Below are positions 25,035 to 33,286 of a stretch of 64,000 nt of DNA, piece by piece. A model generated the notes under the pieces. It was not told the origin of the DNA. It ran no database searches and worked only from the letters and a program-made list of their open reading frames with translations. Source of the DNA: an uncultured Collinsella sp. (GTDB lineage Bacteria > Actinomycetota > Coriobacteriia > Coriobacteriales > Coriobacteriaceae); NCBI GenBank assembly GCA_900762325.1, contig CAAFGG010000018.1, forward strand, positions 1 through 64,000. Reading direction: 5' to 3'. The stretch's first letter is position 1. Each line of letters opens with the position of its first letter. A program made the position numbers and the translations under genes.

Positions 25035-25619
25035 TTGAGCCTTAAGGTTTATCGCGGGCGTACGCTTGCCCGCAGTCAAGCGCTGCAGCTGCTGTTCCAG
25101 GCCGAGGCCACGGACAGCCCGCTCGAGCGCGTCCTCGAGGGCGATTTCCTGATCTCGAAGGGTCCCCTCGACCCCTATGCGCTGGAGCTTTGCCGAGGTG
25201 CCTACGAGCATATCGACCGCATCGACTGTGCTCTGCGCTCCGTTGCCAAGAACTGGGATCTTATGCGCATGCCCGGCGCCGACCGCAACCTGCTGCGTAT
25301 CGCCGTTTACGAGATGCGTTTCCTCACCGACGAGGAGGTCTCGGACGCCATCGTGATCAACGAGGCCGTTGAGCTTGCCAAGGCCTATGGCACCGACCAG
25401 TCCGCGTCGTTCGTCAACGGCGTGCTGGGTAAGATCGCTCGCAGCGAGGAGCTGCCGGGCGAGGACCTATACCAGGAGCTGCTGGCCGAGGATCGCGCTC
25501 GCGAGGAGGCACAGGCTGCCGAGGCTGCCGCAAAGGTTGCAGCTGCTCAGGCTGAGGCTGGCGTGCTGGCCGAGGATGCGGTCGCCGCCGAGGCTGACAT
25601 CGACTCCGTCGAGGAGTAG
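25035..25619 (+). CDS. nusB: Transcription antitermination factor NusB
   Basis: An all-helical RNA-binding protein of 194 residues that joins NusE/S10 at boxA during rRNA transcription. The conserved RTLARSQALQLLFQ start and the AIVINEAVELAKAYGTDQSASFVNGVLGKIA end are present. An extra acidic, Ala-rich helix of about 50 residues follows the normal end, including AAEAAAKVAAAQAEAG. The start is TTG 25035, supported by AAGGAG (25023-25028) at 6 nt. Confidence 0.93.
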   Translation: MSLKVYRGRTLARSQALQLLFQAEATDSPLERVLEGDFLISKGPLDPYALELCRGAYEHIDRIDCALRSVAKNWDLMRMPGADRNLLRIAVYEMRFLTDEEVSDAIVINEAVELAKAYGTDQSASFVNGVLGKIARSEELPGEDLYQELLAEDRAREEAQAAEAAAKVAAAQAEAGVLAEDAVAAEADIDSVEE

Positions 25620-25621
25620 TC

Positions 25622-25861
25622 ATGCCAGAGGGTTCTGTCCGTAACTTTGATGAGATCTCGGACCGTCTGGATCAGATTATCGCTACCGTTCGCTCCAAGG
25701 ATACCTCCTTGGAGCGTTCGCTCGAATTGTTTGACGAAGCGATTGAGCTGGGGTCCCGCGCGGTCGATATGGTCGACAAGTTTGAGCTTACGCCGCGTGA
25801 GGCCGACAAGCTCGAGCAGGAATACGATGAGGATGCGGCAAACGAATCCCAGGATAGCTAG
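25622..25861 (+). CDS. xseB: Exodeoxyribonuclease VII small subunit
   Basis: A 79-residue protein with the XseB helical hairpin: FDEISDRLDQIIATVRS, then LERSLELFDEAIELG. It caps the large subunit XseA to process single-stranded DNA in recombination. No xseA is next to it, so the large subunit must be elsewhere. It starts 2 nt after nusB. Confidence 0.88.
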   Translation: MPEGSVRNFDEISDRLDQIIATVRSKDTSLERSLELFDEAIELGSRAVDMVDKFELTPREADKLEQEYDEDAANESQDS

Positions 25862-25887
25862 GCCGCATCTCCGGATATGAATGGTTG

Positions 25888-26700
25888 ATGGCATTCATGA
25901 AACGCGTGCGTCTTGATGACGAACTGATTTCACAGGGCATCTGCGCCGATCGCGCGGATGCCCTTCGCACTCTTATGGCCGGCTTGGTCTCGAGTGGCGG
26001 TGAGCGCTTGACTTCGCCGGGTCTTAAGGTGATCCCGGGCCTGCCGCTGCACGTGAAGGGGCGCATTCCCTATGTTGGCCGCGGCGGTCTTAAGCTCGAA
26101 GGCGCGCTCGATGCGTTTGGCATCAATCCGACGGGCCTTGCCTGTCTGGATGTGGGCTGCTCTACCGGCGGCTTTACCGATTGCCTGCTCAAGCGCGGAG
26201 CTGCGACCGTTGTCTCGGTGGACGTGGGTCGCGCCCAGTTCGATTGGTCGTTGCGTCAGGACGATCGCGTGACGCTGCATGAGCGCACAAACGTTACGCA
26301 GCTGCCTGAGCTTGGCTATGCCGGCGCCATCGACCTGGCAGTGTGTGATGTCTCGTTTACTAGCATCGCGAACATTATCGATGCGGTGCTGGCGTGCCTG
26401 GCGCCTACGGGTGCATTCTGCACGCTTGTAAAGCCGCAGTTTGAGGCTCCGGCGGCGCTGGTGGGTGAGGGCGGCATTGTGACCGATCCCGCCGTGCGCC
26501 GCGATACACTCGTTGCGGCAGTTGAACTCTTTGCTGCCAAGGGGCTGTTCCCGGTCGATGTGTGCGTGTCGCCCATTCATGGTGCCAAGGGAAACGTTGA
26601 GTTTTTCCTGTACGGCACGAGATTTGCCTCCGGTGAACGTGCCGACGATGAGCTGCAATCCCAGGTATCGGTTTTGAGCGAGAAAGCTGCAACGCTATGA
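25888..26700 (+). CDS. tlyA: TlyA-family rRNA 2'-O-methyltransferase / hemolysin-like protein
   Basis: A protein of about 270 residues. An S4 RNA-binding domain (about 1-60) precedes a Rossmann methyltransferase of the FtsJ type: the SAM motif is LDVGCSTGGFTDCLL near residue 86, and the catalytic Lys/Asp set includes VCDVSFTS and KPQFEA. TlyA 2'-O-methylates cytidines of 16S and 23S rRNA. ATG 25888 and 25897 are both possible; a TTG lies at 25885. Its stop overlaps nadK (ATGA). Confidence 0.9.
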   Translation: MAFMKRVRLDDELISQGICADRADALRTLMAGLVSSGGERLTSPGLKVIPGLPLHVKGRIPYVGRGGLKLEGALDAFGINPTGLACLDVGCSTGGFTDCLLKRGAATVVSVDVGRAQFDWSLRQDDRVTLHERTNVTQLPELGYAGAIDLAVCDVSFTSIANIIDAVLACLAPTGAFCTLVKPQFEAPAALVGEGGIVTDPAVRRDTLVAAVELFAAKGLFPVDVCVSPIHGAKGNVEFFLYGTRFASGERADDELQSQVSVLSEKAATL

Positions 26701-27557
26701 AGGTCTTTCTGGTTCCCAATTACTACAAGCAAGAGGCGGTCGAGAGCGGCCTGATGCTCGAGCTTTGGTTGACGCGCCAGGGCTATGAGGTCGCATGGGC
26801 TGCCGACCAGCGATCGAAGATTCAAAGCACGCCTGATATTGACGGCTCCGATCTGGTCATTACGCTCGGCGGTGACGGTACGCTGCTGCGCGCTGCCCGC
26901 ATTCTCAACCATCGCGAGATTCCTATCCTCGGTCTTTCCTATGGTCACCTGGGCTTTTTAACTGCTGCGAGCCCCGAGGAGCGCGACATTCTGCAGGTCG
27001 TGAGCGACGCCCTTTCCGGCGAGCTGCACGTGAGCCGTCGCGCCACCATCGCCGCGGATATCGTGTCCGTGCGCGACGATGGCACGAAGGATGTCGTGCG
27101 CACGTTCGCCCTCAACGACATGGCGCTCACGCGCGGCCCCCTGTCCGATATGGTTGAGTTCGACATCACGGTGTCGGGCCACCATATCGATCGACTGCGT
27201 GGCGACGGCGTGGTCGTGTCCACGGCGACTGGTTCTACGGGGTATGCGCTCAGTGCGGGTGGCCCCATCGTGAGCCCCGACTATACGGGCATGGTCTGCG
27301 TACCCATTGCGCCGCACACCATTCAGGCCCGTGCCTTCCTGACTTCGCCGAGTGATGTCGTCGAGATCTTTATGTCTGATGACCGTCCGAGCGTTCCGGC
27401 GATCGCTATCGATGGACAGTTTATTACCTGCGATGGCACCGTTGAGAGCGTGGCTGTGCGCCGCGGGCCCGGAGATGTGCTGCTTCTCGATTACGGCCCC
27501 GAGAGCTTCTATAACTCGGTGAGCCGCGTATTCTACGGAGTCCGTCATGATCGATGA
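26697..27557 (+). CDS. nadK: NAD kinase
   Basis: A 286-residue enzyme that phosphorylates NAD to NADP in the cytosol. The GGDGTLL motif near residue 61 carries the catalytic Asp. NDMALTR near residue 140 and the TATGSTGYALSAGGPIV block near 178 complete the family signature. The start overlaps the tlyA stop by 4 nt and its end overlaps recN by 11 nt. Confidence 0.95.
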   Translation: MKVFLVPNYYKQEAVESGLMLELWLTRQGYEVAWAADQRSKIQSTPDIDGSDLVITLGGDGTLLRAARILNHREIPILGLSYGHLGFLTAASPEERDILQVVSDALSGELHVSRRATIAADIVSVRDDGTKDVVRTFALNDMALTRGPLSDMVEFDITVSGHHIDRLRGDGVVVSTATGSTGYALSAGGPIVSPDYTGMVCVPIAPHTIQARAFLTSPSDVVEIFMSDDRPSVPAIAIDGQFITCDGTVESVAVRRGPGDVLLLDYGPESFYNSVSRVFYGVRHDR

Positions 27558-29175
27558 GCTGCAGGTTTCCAACATTGCACTCATTCGCGAGGCGACGCTG
27601 GTGCCGAGTGCCGGCCTGACTGTCCTGACCGGCGAGACCGGCGCCGGCAAGACCGCGCTGCTTTCCGCCCTTAAGCTCATCTTGGGCGAGCGCGCGGATT
27701 CGTCGACGGTGCGCGAGGGTGAGGCGCTTGCCAGCGTCGAGGCGCGGCTGTTCGACGGTCCACACGACACGGAAGGCTTTACCGTACAGCGCAGTCTTTC
27801 TGCCGAGGGCCGCAGCCGCGTGAAGATTGACGGCCGCATTGCCAGTGTGCGCGAGCTTTCGGAGCGCGTTGGCGTGATGATGGATCTGTGCGGCCAGCAC
27901 GAGCACCAGCGCTTGCTCGATCCGGCGCATCACGTTGCGATGGTCGATGCGTGGGCGGGGCGCTCTGCGCTCGAGGCGCTCGAGCACTACCGTGCTTGCT
28001 TTAAAGCCTCGCGCGCGGCCGCTAAGGAGGTCCGTCGCGTCGAAGAGGCCTCGCGTGCGCAGGGGAGCCGCGTCGAGGAGGCGCGCTTTGCCCTCGAGCG
28101 CATCGGCGAGGTCGACCCTAAGCCGGGCGAGTATGAGGAACTCGAGGAACTGCTGCCGCGCTCCGAACATGCCGAGGTACTGGTTGCCACCGCTAACGAT
28201 GCCCATGCATCGCTTGCCTCTGAAGGGGGAGCGCTCGATGCCGTGAACAGTGCTGTGGCAGAGCTTTCCCGAATGGCTACCGTCGATCGCAAACTGGGCG
28301 ACATTGCCGATGCACTTTCGGATGCCTGTATCTCCCTTGAGGATTGCGCGAACGAGCTTCGTACCTATCGCGATGCCGTCGCCTTCGACCCGCGCGAGCT
28401 CGCTCGCATGCGTGAGCGGTATTCCGACCTCAAGGGTCTGTTGCGTCAGTGGGGTCCCACCATGGACGATGTTTTTGCCATGCGCGATCGCTCGCAAGAA
28501 CTGCTGTCTCTGGTCGATGATGGCGATGAGCAGATCAAAAAGGCGCGTGAGGCGCTCGGGAGCGCCGAGCGCGAGTTGTTTGCCGCTGCCAAGGCACTTA
28601 AGCGCGCTCGCAATACGGCGGCCCCGCGCTTCTGCCACGAGGTTGGCCGCCAGATGGCTCGCCTGGAGATGGGCGGCGCCGAGCTCGTCTGGGAGTCGCG
28701 CGATCTTCCCCGTGCTGAGTGGACGCCCGTTGGTCCTTCGAGCTACGAGCTGCTATACCGCAGCGGTGCCGGCTTGACGCCACGCCCCCTGCGCCGCATT
28801 GCGTCGGGCGGCGAGCTCAGCCGCGTCATGCTGGCAAGCAAGGTTGTCCTCGGTAACGCGGATGGTGTCGATACGCTGGTGTTTGACGAGGTCGATGCTG
28901 GTGTCGGTGGCTCCACGGCGCGTGCACTCGCGGGCGTGCTGGCAGATCTCGCCGCTACGCATCAGGTGATTGTCGTAACCCACTTGGCGCAGGTCGCCGT
29001 CATGGCTGACAAGCATTATGTCGTCAGCAAGGAACCGGGCGATGTTCCCCAGACGAATTTGGACGAGGTAACCGGTGAAGCGCGTATCGCCGAGATTGCC
29101 CGCATGTTGAGCGGCGATCAGTCCGAGGCAAGCCTTGCGCACGCCAAGCAGATGCTGGAAGAAGCTCGAGGTTAG
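27547..29175 (+). CDS. recN: DNA repair protein RecN
   Basis: An SMC-like ATPase of 542 residues acting early in double-strand-break repair. Walker A is TGETGAGKT near 28-36. A long coiled-coil region occupies about 150-340. The ABC signature SGGELSRVMLA near 418 and Walker B LVFDEVDAGVGG near 442 form the head. It ends the 24081-29175 gene series and converges on the RpiR gene. Confidence 0.95.
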   Translation: MIDELQVSNIALIREATLVPSAGLTVLTGETGAGKTALLSALKLILGERADSSTVREGEALASVEARLFDGPHDTEGFTVQRSLSAEGRSRVKIDGRIASVRELSERVGVMMDLCGQHEHQRLLDPAHHVAMVDAWAGRSALEALEHYRACFKASRAAAKEVRRVEEASRAQGSRVEEARFALERIGEVDPKPGEYEELEELLPRSEHAEVLVATANDAHASLASEGGALDAVNSAVAELSRMATVDRKLGDIADALSDACISLEDCANELRTYRDAVAFDPRELARMRERYSDLKGLLRQWGPTMDDVFAMRDRSQELLSLVDDGDEQIKKAREALGSAERELFAAAKALKRARNTAAPRFCHEVGRQMARLEMGGAELVWESRDLPRAEWTPVGPSSYELLYRSGAGLTPRPLRRIASGGELSRVMLASKVVLGNADGVDTLVFDEVDAGVGGSTARALAGVLADLAATHQVIVVTHLAQVAVMADKHYVVSKEPGDVPQTNLDEVTGEARIAEIARMLSGDQSEASLAHAKQMLEEARG

Positions 29176-29194
29176 GTCGTATCAGTGGTGTTGT

Positions 29195-29225
29195 TGGGAC
29201 AAAATAGACTGAAATTTTTGTCCCA
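29195..29225. terminator. Bidirectional hairpin between recN and the RpiR gene
   Basis: A perfect 10-bp stem TGGGACAAAA (29195-29204 with 29216-29225) lies between two convergent genes. The A- and T-rich stem base gives a short T-run on both strands. Confidence 0.6.
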
Positions 29226-29234
29226 CTACGCGTT

Positions 29235-30092
29235 TTACTCCACAACCTTATCCGGCTGGATGAGCTCTTCGTAGTAGCTGATATGCTCACGCGCGTCTTC
29301 AATCTCGGGCAGCAGGAAGTTGTAGATGACTTCGATGATCATCGTGGCGCTGATCTTGGAGAACGCAAAGTCGCCTGTCGTCAGCAGCGCTTCGTGGTTG
29401 ACGGTATTAAAAGTGTAGTCTGCCAGACGCGCGAGCGGGGATTTGCTGTCGCTGCTGATGACGACTACGGTTGCGCCGCAGTTGCGAGCCGCTTTTGCCA
29501 TGCGATTCAGTCGGCGCGATTTGCCGGAGTTTGAGATGAGCACGATGACGTCACCCGGGCGTAACGTGAGCGCAAAGCCGATTGATGTCTCGCTAATGGT
29601 GCTCGCCATGCAGCGCAGGCCCAGCTGCGAAAACTTAAACGTCGCATCGAGCGCGACCGCGTTCGTATTGCCCACAGCTGCAAACTCAATAACCCCTGCA
29701 TGCTTAAGGGCATGCACAACAGCCGCCAGCGTATCGTGGTCGATCCCGTCGATGGTTGCATTAAGCTCGCTCACCTTGGCAGCCAGGATGTTTTTGAGGC
29801 TCTGCTCCATATTGTCGAGCGAGACCTCGTCAGTCAGGCCCTCGTTGCGCTGGCTTTCCAAATCCCTCGCCAACGAAAACTGAAAGCTGCGGAAGCTGCC
29901 AAAGCCAAGCTTGCGGCAGAAGCGCGAAACGGTCGCCTCGGACGTGGCGGCGGCGCGTGAGAGCTGAGCGGCCGTGAGACGCGGCGCCTCGGACTGGTGC
30001 TCCAATATATAGTCGACAATGCGCTGCTCGGACTCGCTGTATCCCTGATGGGTGCTTATGAGGGAAAGTGCGCTCTTGCTACTATCGGTCAT
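29235..30092 (-). CDS. RpiR/MurR-family transcriptional regulator
   Basis: A protein of 285 residues. An N-terminal helix-turn-helix domain (about 1-75, with LSRAAATSEATVSRFCRKLG) is followed by a SIS sugar-phosphate-binding domain (about 120-260, with VILISNSGKS and VISSDSKSPLA). Such proteins sense sugar phosphates and control sugar genes. Divergent from the fructose-type PTS gene, it probably regulates that gene and itself. The start is ATG 30092, backed by AGGAG; the longer frame to 30140 has no site. Confidence 0.88.
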   Translation of the reverse strand: MTDSSKSALSLISTHQGYSESEQRIVDYILEHQSEAPRLTAAQLSRAAATSEATVSRFCRKLGFGSFRSFQFSLARDLESQRNEGLTDEVSLDNMEQSLKNILAAKVSELNATIDGIDHDTLAAVVHALKHAGVIEFAAVGNTNAVALDATFKFSQLGLRCMASTISETSIGFALTLRPGDVIVLISNSGKSRRLNRMAKAARNCGATVVVISSDSKSPLARLADYTFNTVNHEALLTTGDFAFSKISATMIIEVIYNFLLPEIEDAREHISYYEELIQPDKVVE

Positions 30093-30114
30093 GGATGGCT
30101 CCTGGTTGGCATGA

Positions 30115-30130
30115 AAATCAAATTTGATTT
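30115..30130. promoter_or_regulatory. 16-bp perfect palindrome, candidate RpiR operator
   Basis: AAATCAAATTTGATTT is a perfect palindrome 23 bp upstream of the RpiR start and in the shared promoter region with the PTS gene. It is a natural candidate for autoregulation by the dimeric regulator. Confidence 0.5.
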
Positions 30131-30173
30131 GCAATGCCATAGTATACGGGCATTTTCAATTACAAGATACACC

Positions 30174-30201
30174 TTGCCGTTTCAAGTGTTGATGGTAAAC
30201 T
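30174..30201 (+). promoter_or_regulatory. Possible promoter of the PTS permease gene
   Basis: TTGCCG (30174-30179) and TAAACT (30196-30201) are separated by 16 bp, about 160 bp before the gene. Confidence 0.4.
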
Positions 30202-30240
30202 TTCACCTACCGTTTACGGTTATGAAAGAACCTTTCACCG
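30200..30240 (+). promoter_or_regulatory. CTTTCACC direct repeats upstream of PTS gene
   Basis: CTTTCACC occurs at 30200-30207 and again in CCTTTCACCG at 30231-30240, about three helical turns apart. The same CCTTTCACCG decamer occurs at 36111-36120 before the second PfkB kinase. Confidence 0.4.
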
Positions 30241-30364
30241 GAGAATTGCACCTTGTCTCTTCTCACGCGGACGGTAGGTTGGTATCTTTCAGTTGTGGAA
30301 AAACGCGCATCGAAGCGCGTGTAGGGGAGCGCCCGCGGGCGCTGTACTCAAGAAGGAGGGACAC

Positions 30365-32368
30365 ATGGCTAAGTTTGACATCATCGCCGCCACCGGTTGC
30401 CCGACCGGCATTGCGCACACCTTCATGGCGAAGGAAGCGCTGGAGAAGGCAGCTGCCGAGCGCGGTCTGACCATTAAGGTCGAGACTCATGGCCAGGTCG
30501 GTGTCGAGAACGAGCTCACCAAGAGCGAGATCGCTGGCGCCAAGGCCGTTGTCGTCGCAGCCGATAAGGATGTCCAGGCTGAGCGTTTCGCCGGCAAGCC
30601 CATGGTTTCCGTTGGTGTTTCCAAGGCCCTGTCCGTTGAGGCCGCCGGTAAGCTGATTGACCGCGCGCTCGCCGCTAAGGGCGACAGCACGGTTGCAGCC
30701 GCTGCCGATGTCGAGGACGAAGTCGAGGAGAAGGAGTCCATCGGCCACGTCATCTATAAGCACCTCATGAACGGCGTCAGCCATATGCTGGTCTTCGTCG
30801 TTGCCGGTGGTGTCCTGACCGCCGTTTCGTTCCTGTGGGGCATTACGTCCTTCGATTCGACGGCGTCTGACTACAACAGCTTTGCTGCGATGCTCAAGAT
30901 CATCGGCGGCATCGCCATGAACCTTATGGTTCCGGTGCTTTCCGCCTACATCGCCGAATCCATCGGCAAGCGCCCGGCGCTCGTCCCCGGCTTCGTTGCC
31001 GGTATGATCGCCATCCAGGGCCTGCCTGTTAACGCCGAGACCGGCATGATCGACGCCGGTGGCGCCGGCGTGGGCTTCGGCTTCCTGGGCGGCATCGTTG
31101 GCGGCTTCCTCGCCGGCTATGTCATCCTGCTGCTCGAGAAGGTCTTTGCCGGCCTGCCCAAGAACCTGGACGGCCTCAAGGCTATCTTCCTGTACCCGCT
31201 GTTTTCGACGGCTATCGTCGGCCTGGTCATGCTCGGCATTTCCGGCCCCATGGCTGCCATCAACACCGCCATGATGGACTTCCTCAAGGGCCTGTCCGCC
31301 TCTGGCGCCGTTGTCTTGGGTCTTGCCATTGGCTGCATGTGCGCCTTTGACATGGGCGGCCCGGTCAACAAGGCTGCTTACGTCACCGGTACCGCTATGC
31401 TCACTGAGGCACTGGCTGCTGGCGTTGGCACCGACACCTACAACTTCGGCACCAACTTCATGGCTGCCGTCTCCGCCGCCTGCATCGTTCCGCCGCTGAT
31501 CACCACCTTTGCCGTCGTTGTCGGCAAGAAGTACTTCAGCCAGGAGGATCACGACGCCGGTGTCGTCAACCTCATCCTTGGTTGCACCCACATCACCGAG
31601 GGCGCCATTCCGTTCATGACCAAGAACATCTGGCCCGTCATGCCCATCATGATGCTCGGTTCCTCTATCGCTTCGATCCTGACCATTATGTTCAACGTTC
31701 ACGATCCGGCGCCTCACGGTGGCTTCCTGGTCCTGCCCGTTGTCGAGAACGGTCCGCTGTGGGTCCTCGCGATCCTCATCGGCGCTGTGGTCGGTGGCAT
31801 CCTGTTCGTGGCCTTCAAGAAGTACGACTTCGAGAAGAACCAGAAGGCCGCTCCTGTAGCCAAACCGGTTGAGGCTTCCAAGGCTGCTGCCGTCGAGGCC
31901 CCTAAGGCCGAGGCTGCCGACTTCGTGAAGGTCGAGAATGTCTTTGTCGCCGAGGACTTCGCTTCTCGTGATGAGGCTCTGAGCTTCGTTTCCAACCAGG
32001 CCGTCAAGGCCGGTATCGCCAGCGACGCCGACGCCGTGATGAACGCCTTCCTGGCCCGCGAGGCCGAGGGCACCACGGGCATGATGGAGGGCTTCGCCAT
32101 CCCGCATGCCAAGTCCGACGCCATTACCGAGGCTGCCGTCATCGTCGTCAAGGACGAGTCCGGCGTGACCGGTTGGGATACCATGGACGGCGCTCCCGTC
32201 AACGTGGCTATCGCCCTGCTCATTCCCGGTGCCCAGGCCGGTACCACGCACCTCAAGATCCTGTCCAAGGTCGCCGAGGCGCTCATGGACGAGGACTTCC
32301 GTGCCACCGTCAAGGGTTCCACCGACGCCGTCGAGATCGCCAAGACGATCAACGTCCGCCTGGTCTAA
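30365..32368 (+). CDS. Fructose-family PTS permease, domains IIB-IIC-IIA
   Basis: A protein of 667 residues. The IIB domain (1-105) carries the phospho-accepting Cys12 in ATGCPTGIAHTF. A membrane IIC domain of about nine segments follows (125-470). An Ala/Lys linker near 490-515 joins the IIA domain (520-667), whose phospho-His lies in AIPHAKSDA. It imports and phosphorylates a hexose of the fructose/mannose type using phosphate from HPr. The order B-C-A differs from the usual A-B-C of Gram-positive FruA. AAGAAGGAGG precedes the ATG. It works with ptsH/ptsI and the two PfkB kinases downstream. Confidence 0.93.
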   Translation: MAKFDIIAATGCPTGIAHTFMAKEALEKAAAERGLTIKVETHGQVGVENELTKSEIAGAKAVVVAADKDVQAERFAGKPMVSVGVSKALSVEAAGKLIDRALAAKGDSTVAAAADVEDEVEEKESIGHVIYKHLMNGVSHMLVFVVAGGVLTAVSFLWGITSFDSTASDYNSFAAMLKIIGGIAMNLMVPVLSAYIAESIGKRPALVPGFVAGMIAIQGLPVNAETGMIDAGGAGVGFGFLGGIVGGFLAGYVILLLEKVFAGLPKNLDGLKAIFLYPLFSTAIVGLVMLGISGPMAAINTAMMDFLKGLSASGAVVLGLAIGCMCAFDMGGPVNKAAYVTGTAMLTEALAAGVGTDTYNFGTNFMAAVSAACIVPPLITTFAVVVGKKYFSQEDHDAGVVNLILGCTHITEGAIPFMTKNIWPVMPIMMLGSSIASILTIMFNVHDPAPHGGFLVLPVVENGPLWVLAILIGAVVGGILFVAFKKYDFEKNQKAAPVAKPVEASKAAAVEAPKAEAADFVKVENVFVAEDFASRDEALSFVSNQAVKAGIASDADAVMNAFLAREAEGTTGMMEGFAIPHAKSDAITEAAVIVVKDESGVTGWDTMDGAPVNVAIALLIPGAQAGTTHLKILSKVAEALMDEDFRATVKGSTDAVEIAKTINVRLV

Positions 32369-32403
32369 TTCCACGGTACGCGAATAACATCGCCCCCTGT
32401 AAC

Positions 32404-32440
32404 AAAGGCGAGGACTCCACCCGGAGCCCCTGCCTTTTTT
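32404..32440 (+). terminator. Terminator after the PTS permease gene
   Basis: An imperfect 15-bp stem (32404-32418 with 32423-32437), loop ACCC, ends in TTTTTT. Confidence 0.85.
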
Positions 32441-32449
32441 CATTCCCTT

Positions 32450-32526
32450 CTGTAAGTTGCGGTGAAATAGGGACTGTTTAAACGTTCCAACCAAATATTC
32501 AGTCCCTATTTCACCGCAACTTACAG
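32450..32526. repeat. Perfect 27-bp inverted repeat, intergenic repeat family copy 1
   Basis: Arms 32450-32476 and 32500-32526 are exact complements around a 23-nt loop. A degenerate copy sharing the arm sequence and the loop end ATATTCAG lies at 63609-63677. The two copies are 31 kb apart, both just past gene ends. Confidence 0.85.
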
Positions 32527-32633
32527 AGATGGGCATAGAAGGTCCTATCTGCTGAGTCTTTAGCGCGGACAAATCGTCAGCCAGAATTCCTTTCGGCCGA
32601 TATTACTCTGGACCGACTGAGTTTCCACAGCTT

Positions 32634-32757
32634 GCTCGCCGGGCGGGGCGATTAAGTTTGTCGCGAGTTCCGCACGCAAAGGAAAGCACTTAATGTGCTT
32701 TCCGTCTTGCGCAGGACTGTAGAGCAGCAAACTTAACCGCCCCGCCCGGCGGGCGAG
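32634..32757. repeat. Large nested hairpin upstream of ptsH
   Basis: An outer stem pairs 32634-32660 with 32728-32757 (26 of 27 positions, with a 4-nt bulge in the right arm). It encloses an inner perfect stem GGAAAGCAC (32681-32689 with 32695-32703, loop TTAAT). The outer arms are very GC-rich. It may be a structured leader, an element end or an intergenic repeat. It occupies the middle of the 527-bp gap 32369-32895, which has no gene. Confidence 0.6.
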
Positions 32758-32895
32758 CGCAGGGATACGACATCTGTCCAACAATTCGTGTGAAACACAA
32801 TGAAAAACCGTTTGATGTGAGTTAATATAAACAACGTCGTGAATCTGACTCCTGCCACATGCATGACAGGGGTTAAACACAAAAAGGAGTCAATT

Positions 32896-33159
32896 ATGGT
32901 TTCTGAGAAGGCTACCCTCGTTAATCCTCAGGGTCTGCACATGCGTCCGGCTGGTCTGTTCGCCTCCACCATGGGCAAGTACGCCTGTGACGTGACGGTC
33001 GTCACCCCCGAGAAGGAGGTCAACGGCAAGTCCCCGATGGCACTTATGGCTGCTGGTATCCCCTGCGGCACCGAGGTTGAGGTCAAGTGCGACGGCGCTG
33101 ACGAGGCCGAGGCTCTGGCTGCTGCCATCGAGCTCATCAAGAGCGGTCTTGGCGAGTAG
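32896..33159 (+). CDS. ptsH: Phosphocarrier protein HPr
   Basis: An 87-residue protein that takes phosphate from enzyme I and passes it to PTS permeases. His15 lies in QGLHMRPAG and the regulatory Ser46 in NGKSPMALM, so both the PTS site and a possible HPr-kinase site are kept. AAGGAG (32884-32889) is 6 nt before the ATG at 32896, which rules out the longer frame. A hairpin with four Ts separates it from ptsI. Confidence 0.96.
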   Translation: MVSEKATLVNPQGLHMRPAGLFASTMGKYACDVTVVTPEKEVNGKSPMALMAAGIPCGTEVEVKCDGADEAEALAAAIELIKSGLGE

Positions 33160-33202
33160 AACTCAAACGGGTCGCATGTTGAACAACTAAGTTCATATTT
33201 GG

Positions 33203-33240
33203 GGGCGCAGTGACCTGTTGTAAGGTAGCTGCGCTCTTTT
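33203..33240 (+). terminator. Partial terminator between ptsH and ptsI
   Basis: The stem 33203-33216 with 33223-33236 (two or three imperfect pairs) is followed by TTTTG. Partial read-through would give more HPr than enzyme I. Confidence 0.6.
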
Positions 33241-33286
33241 GTCATGGATATGGCAAAACGCTTTATCACATGACACGGAGAGAGGA

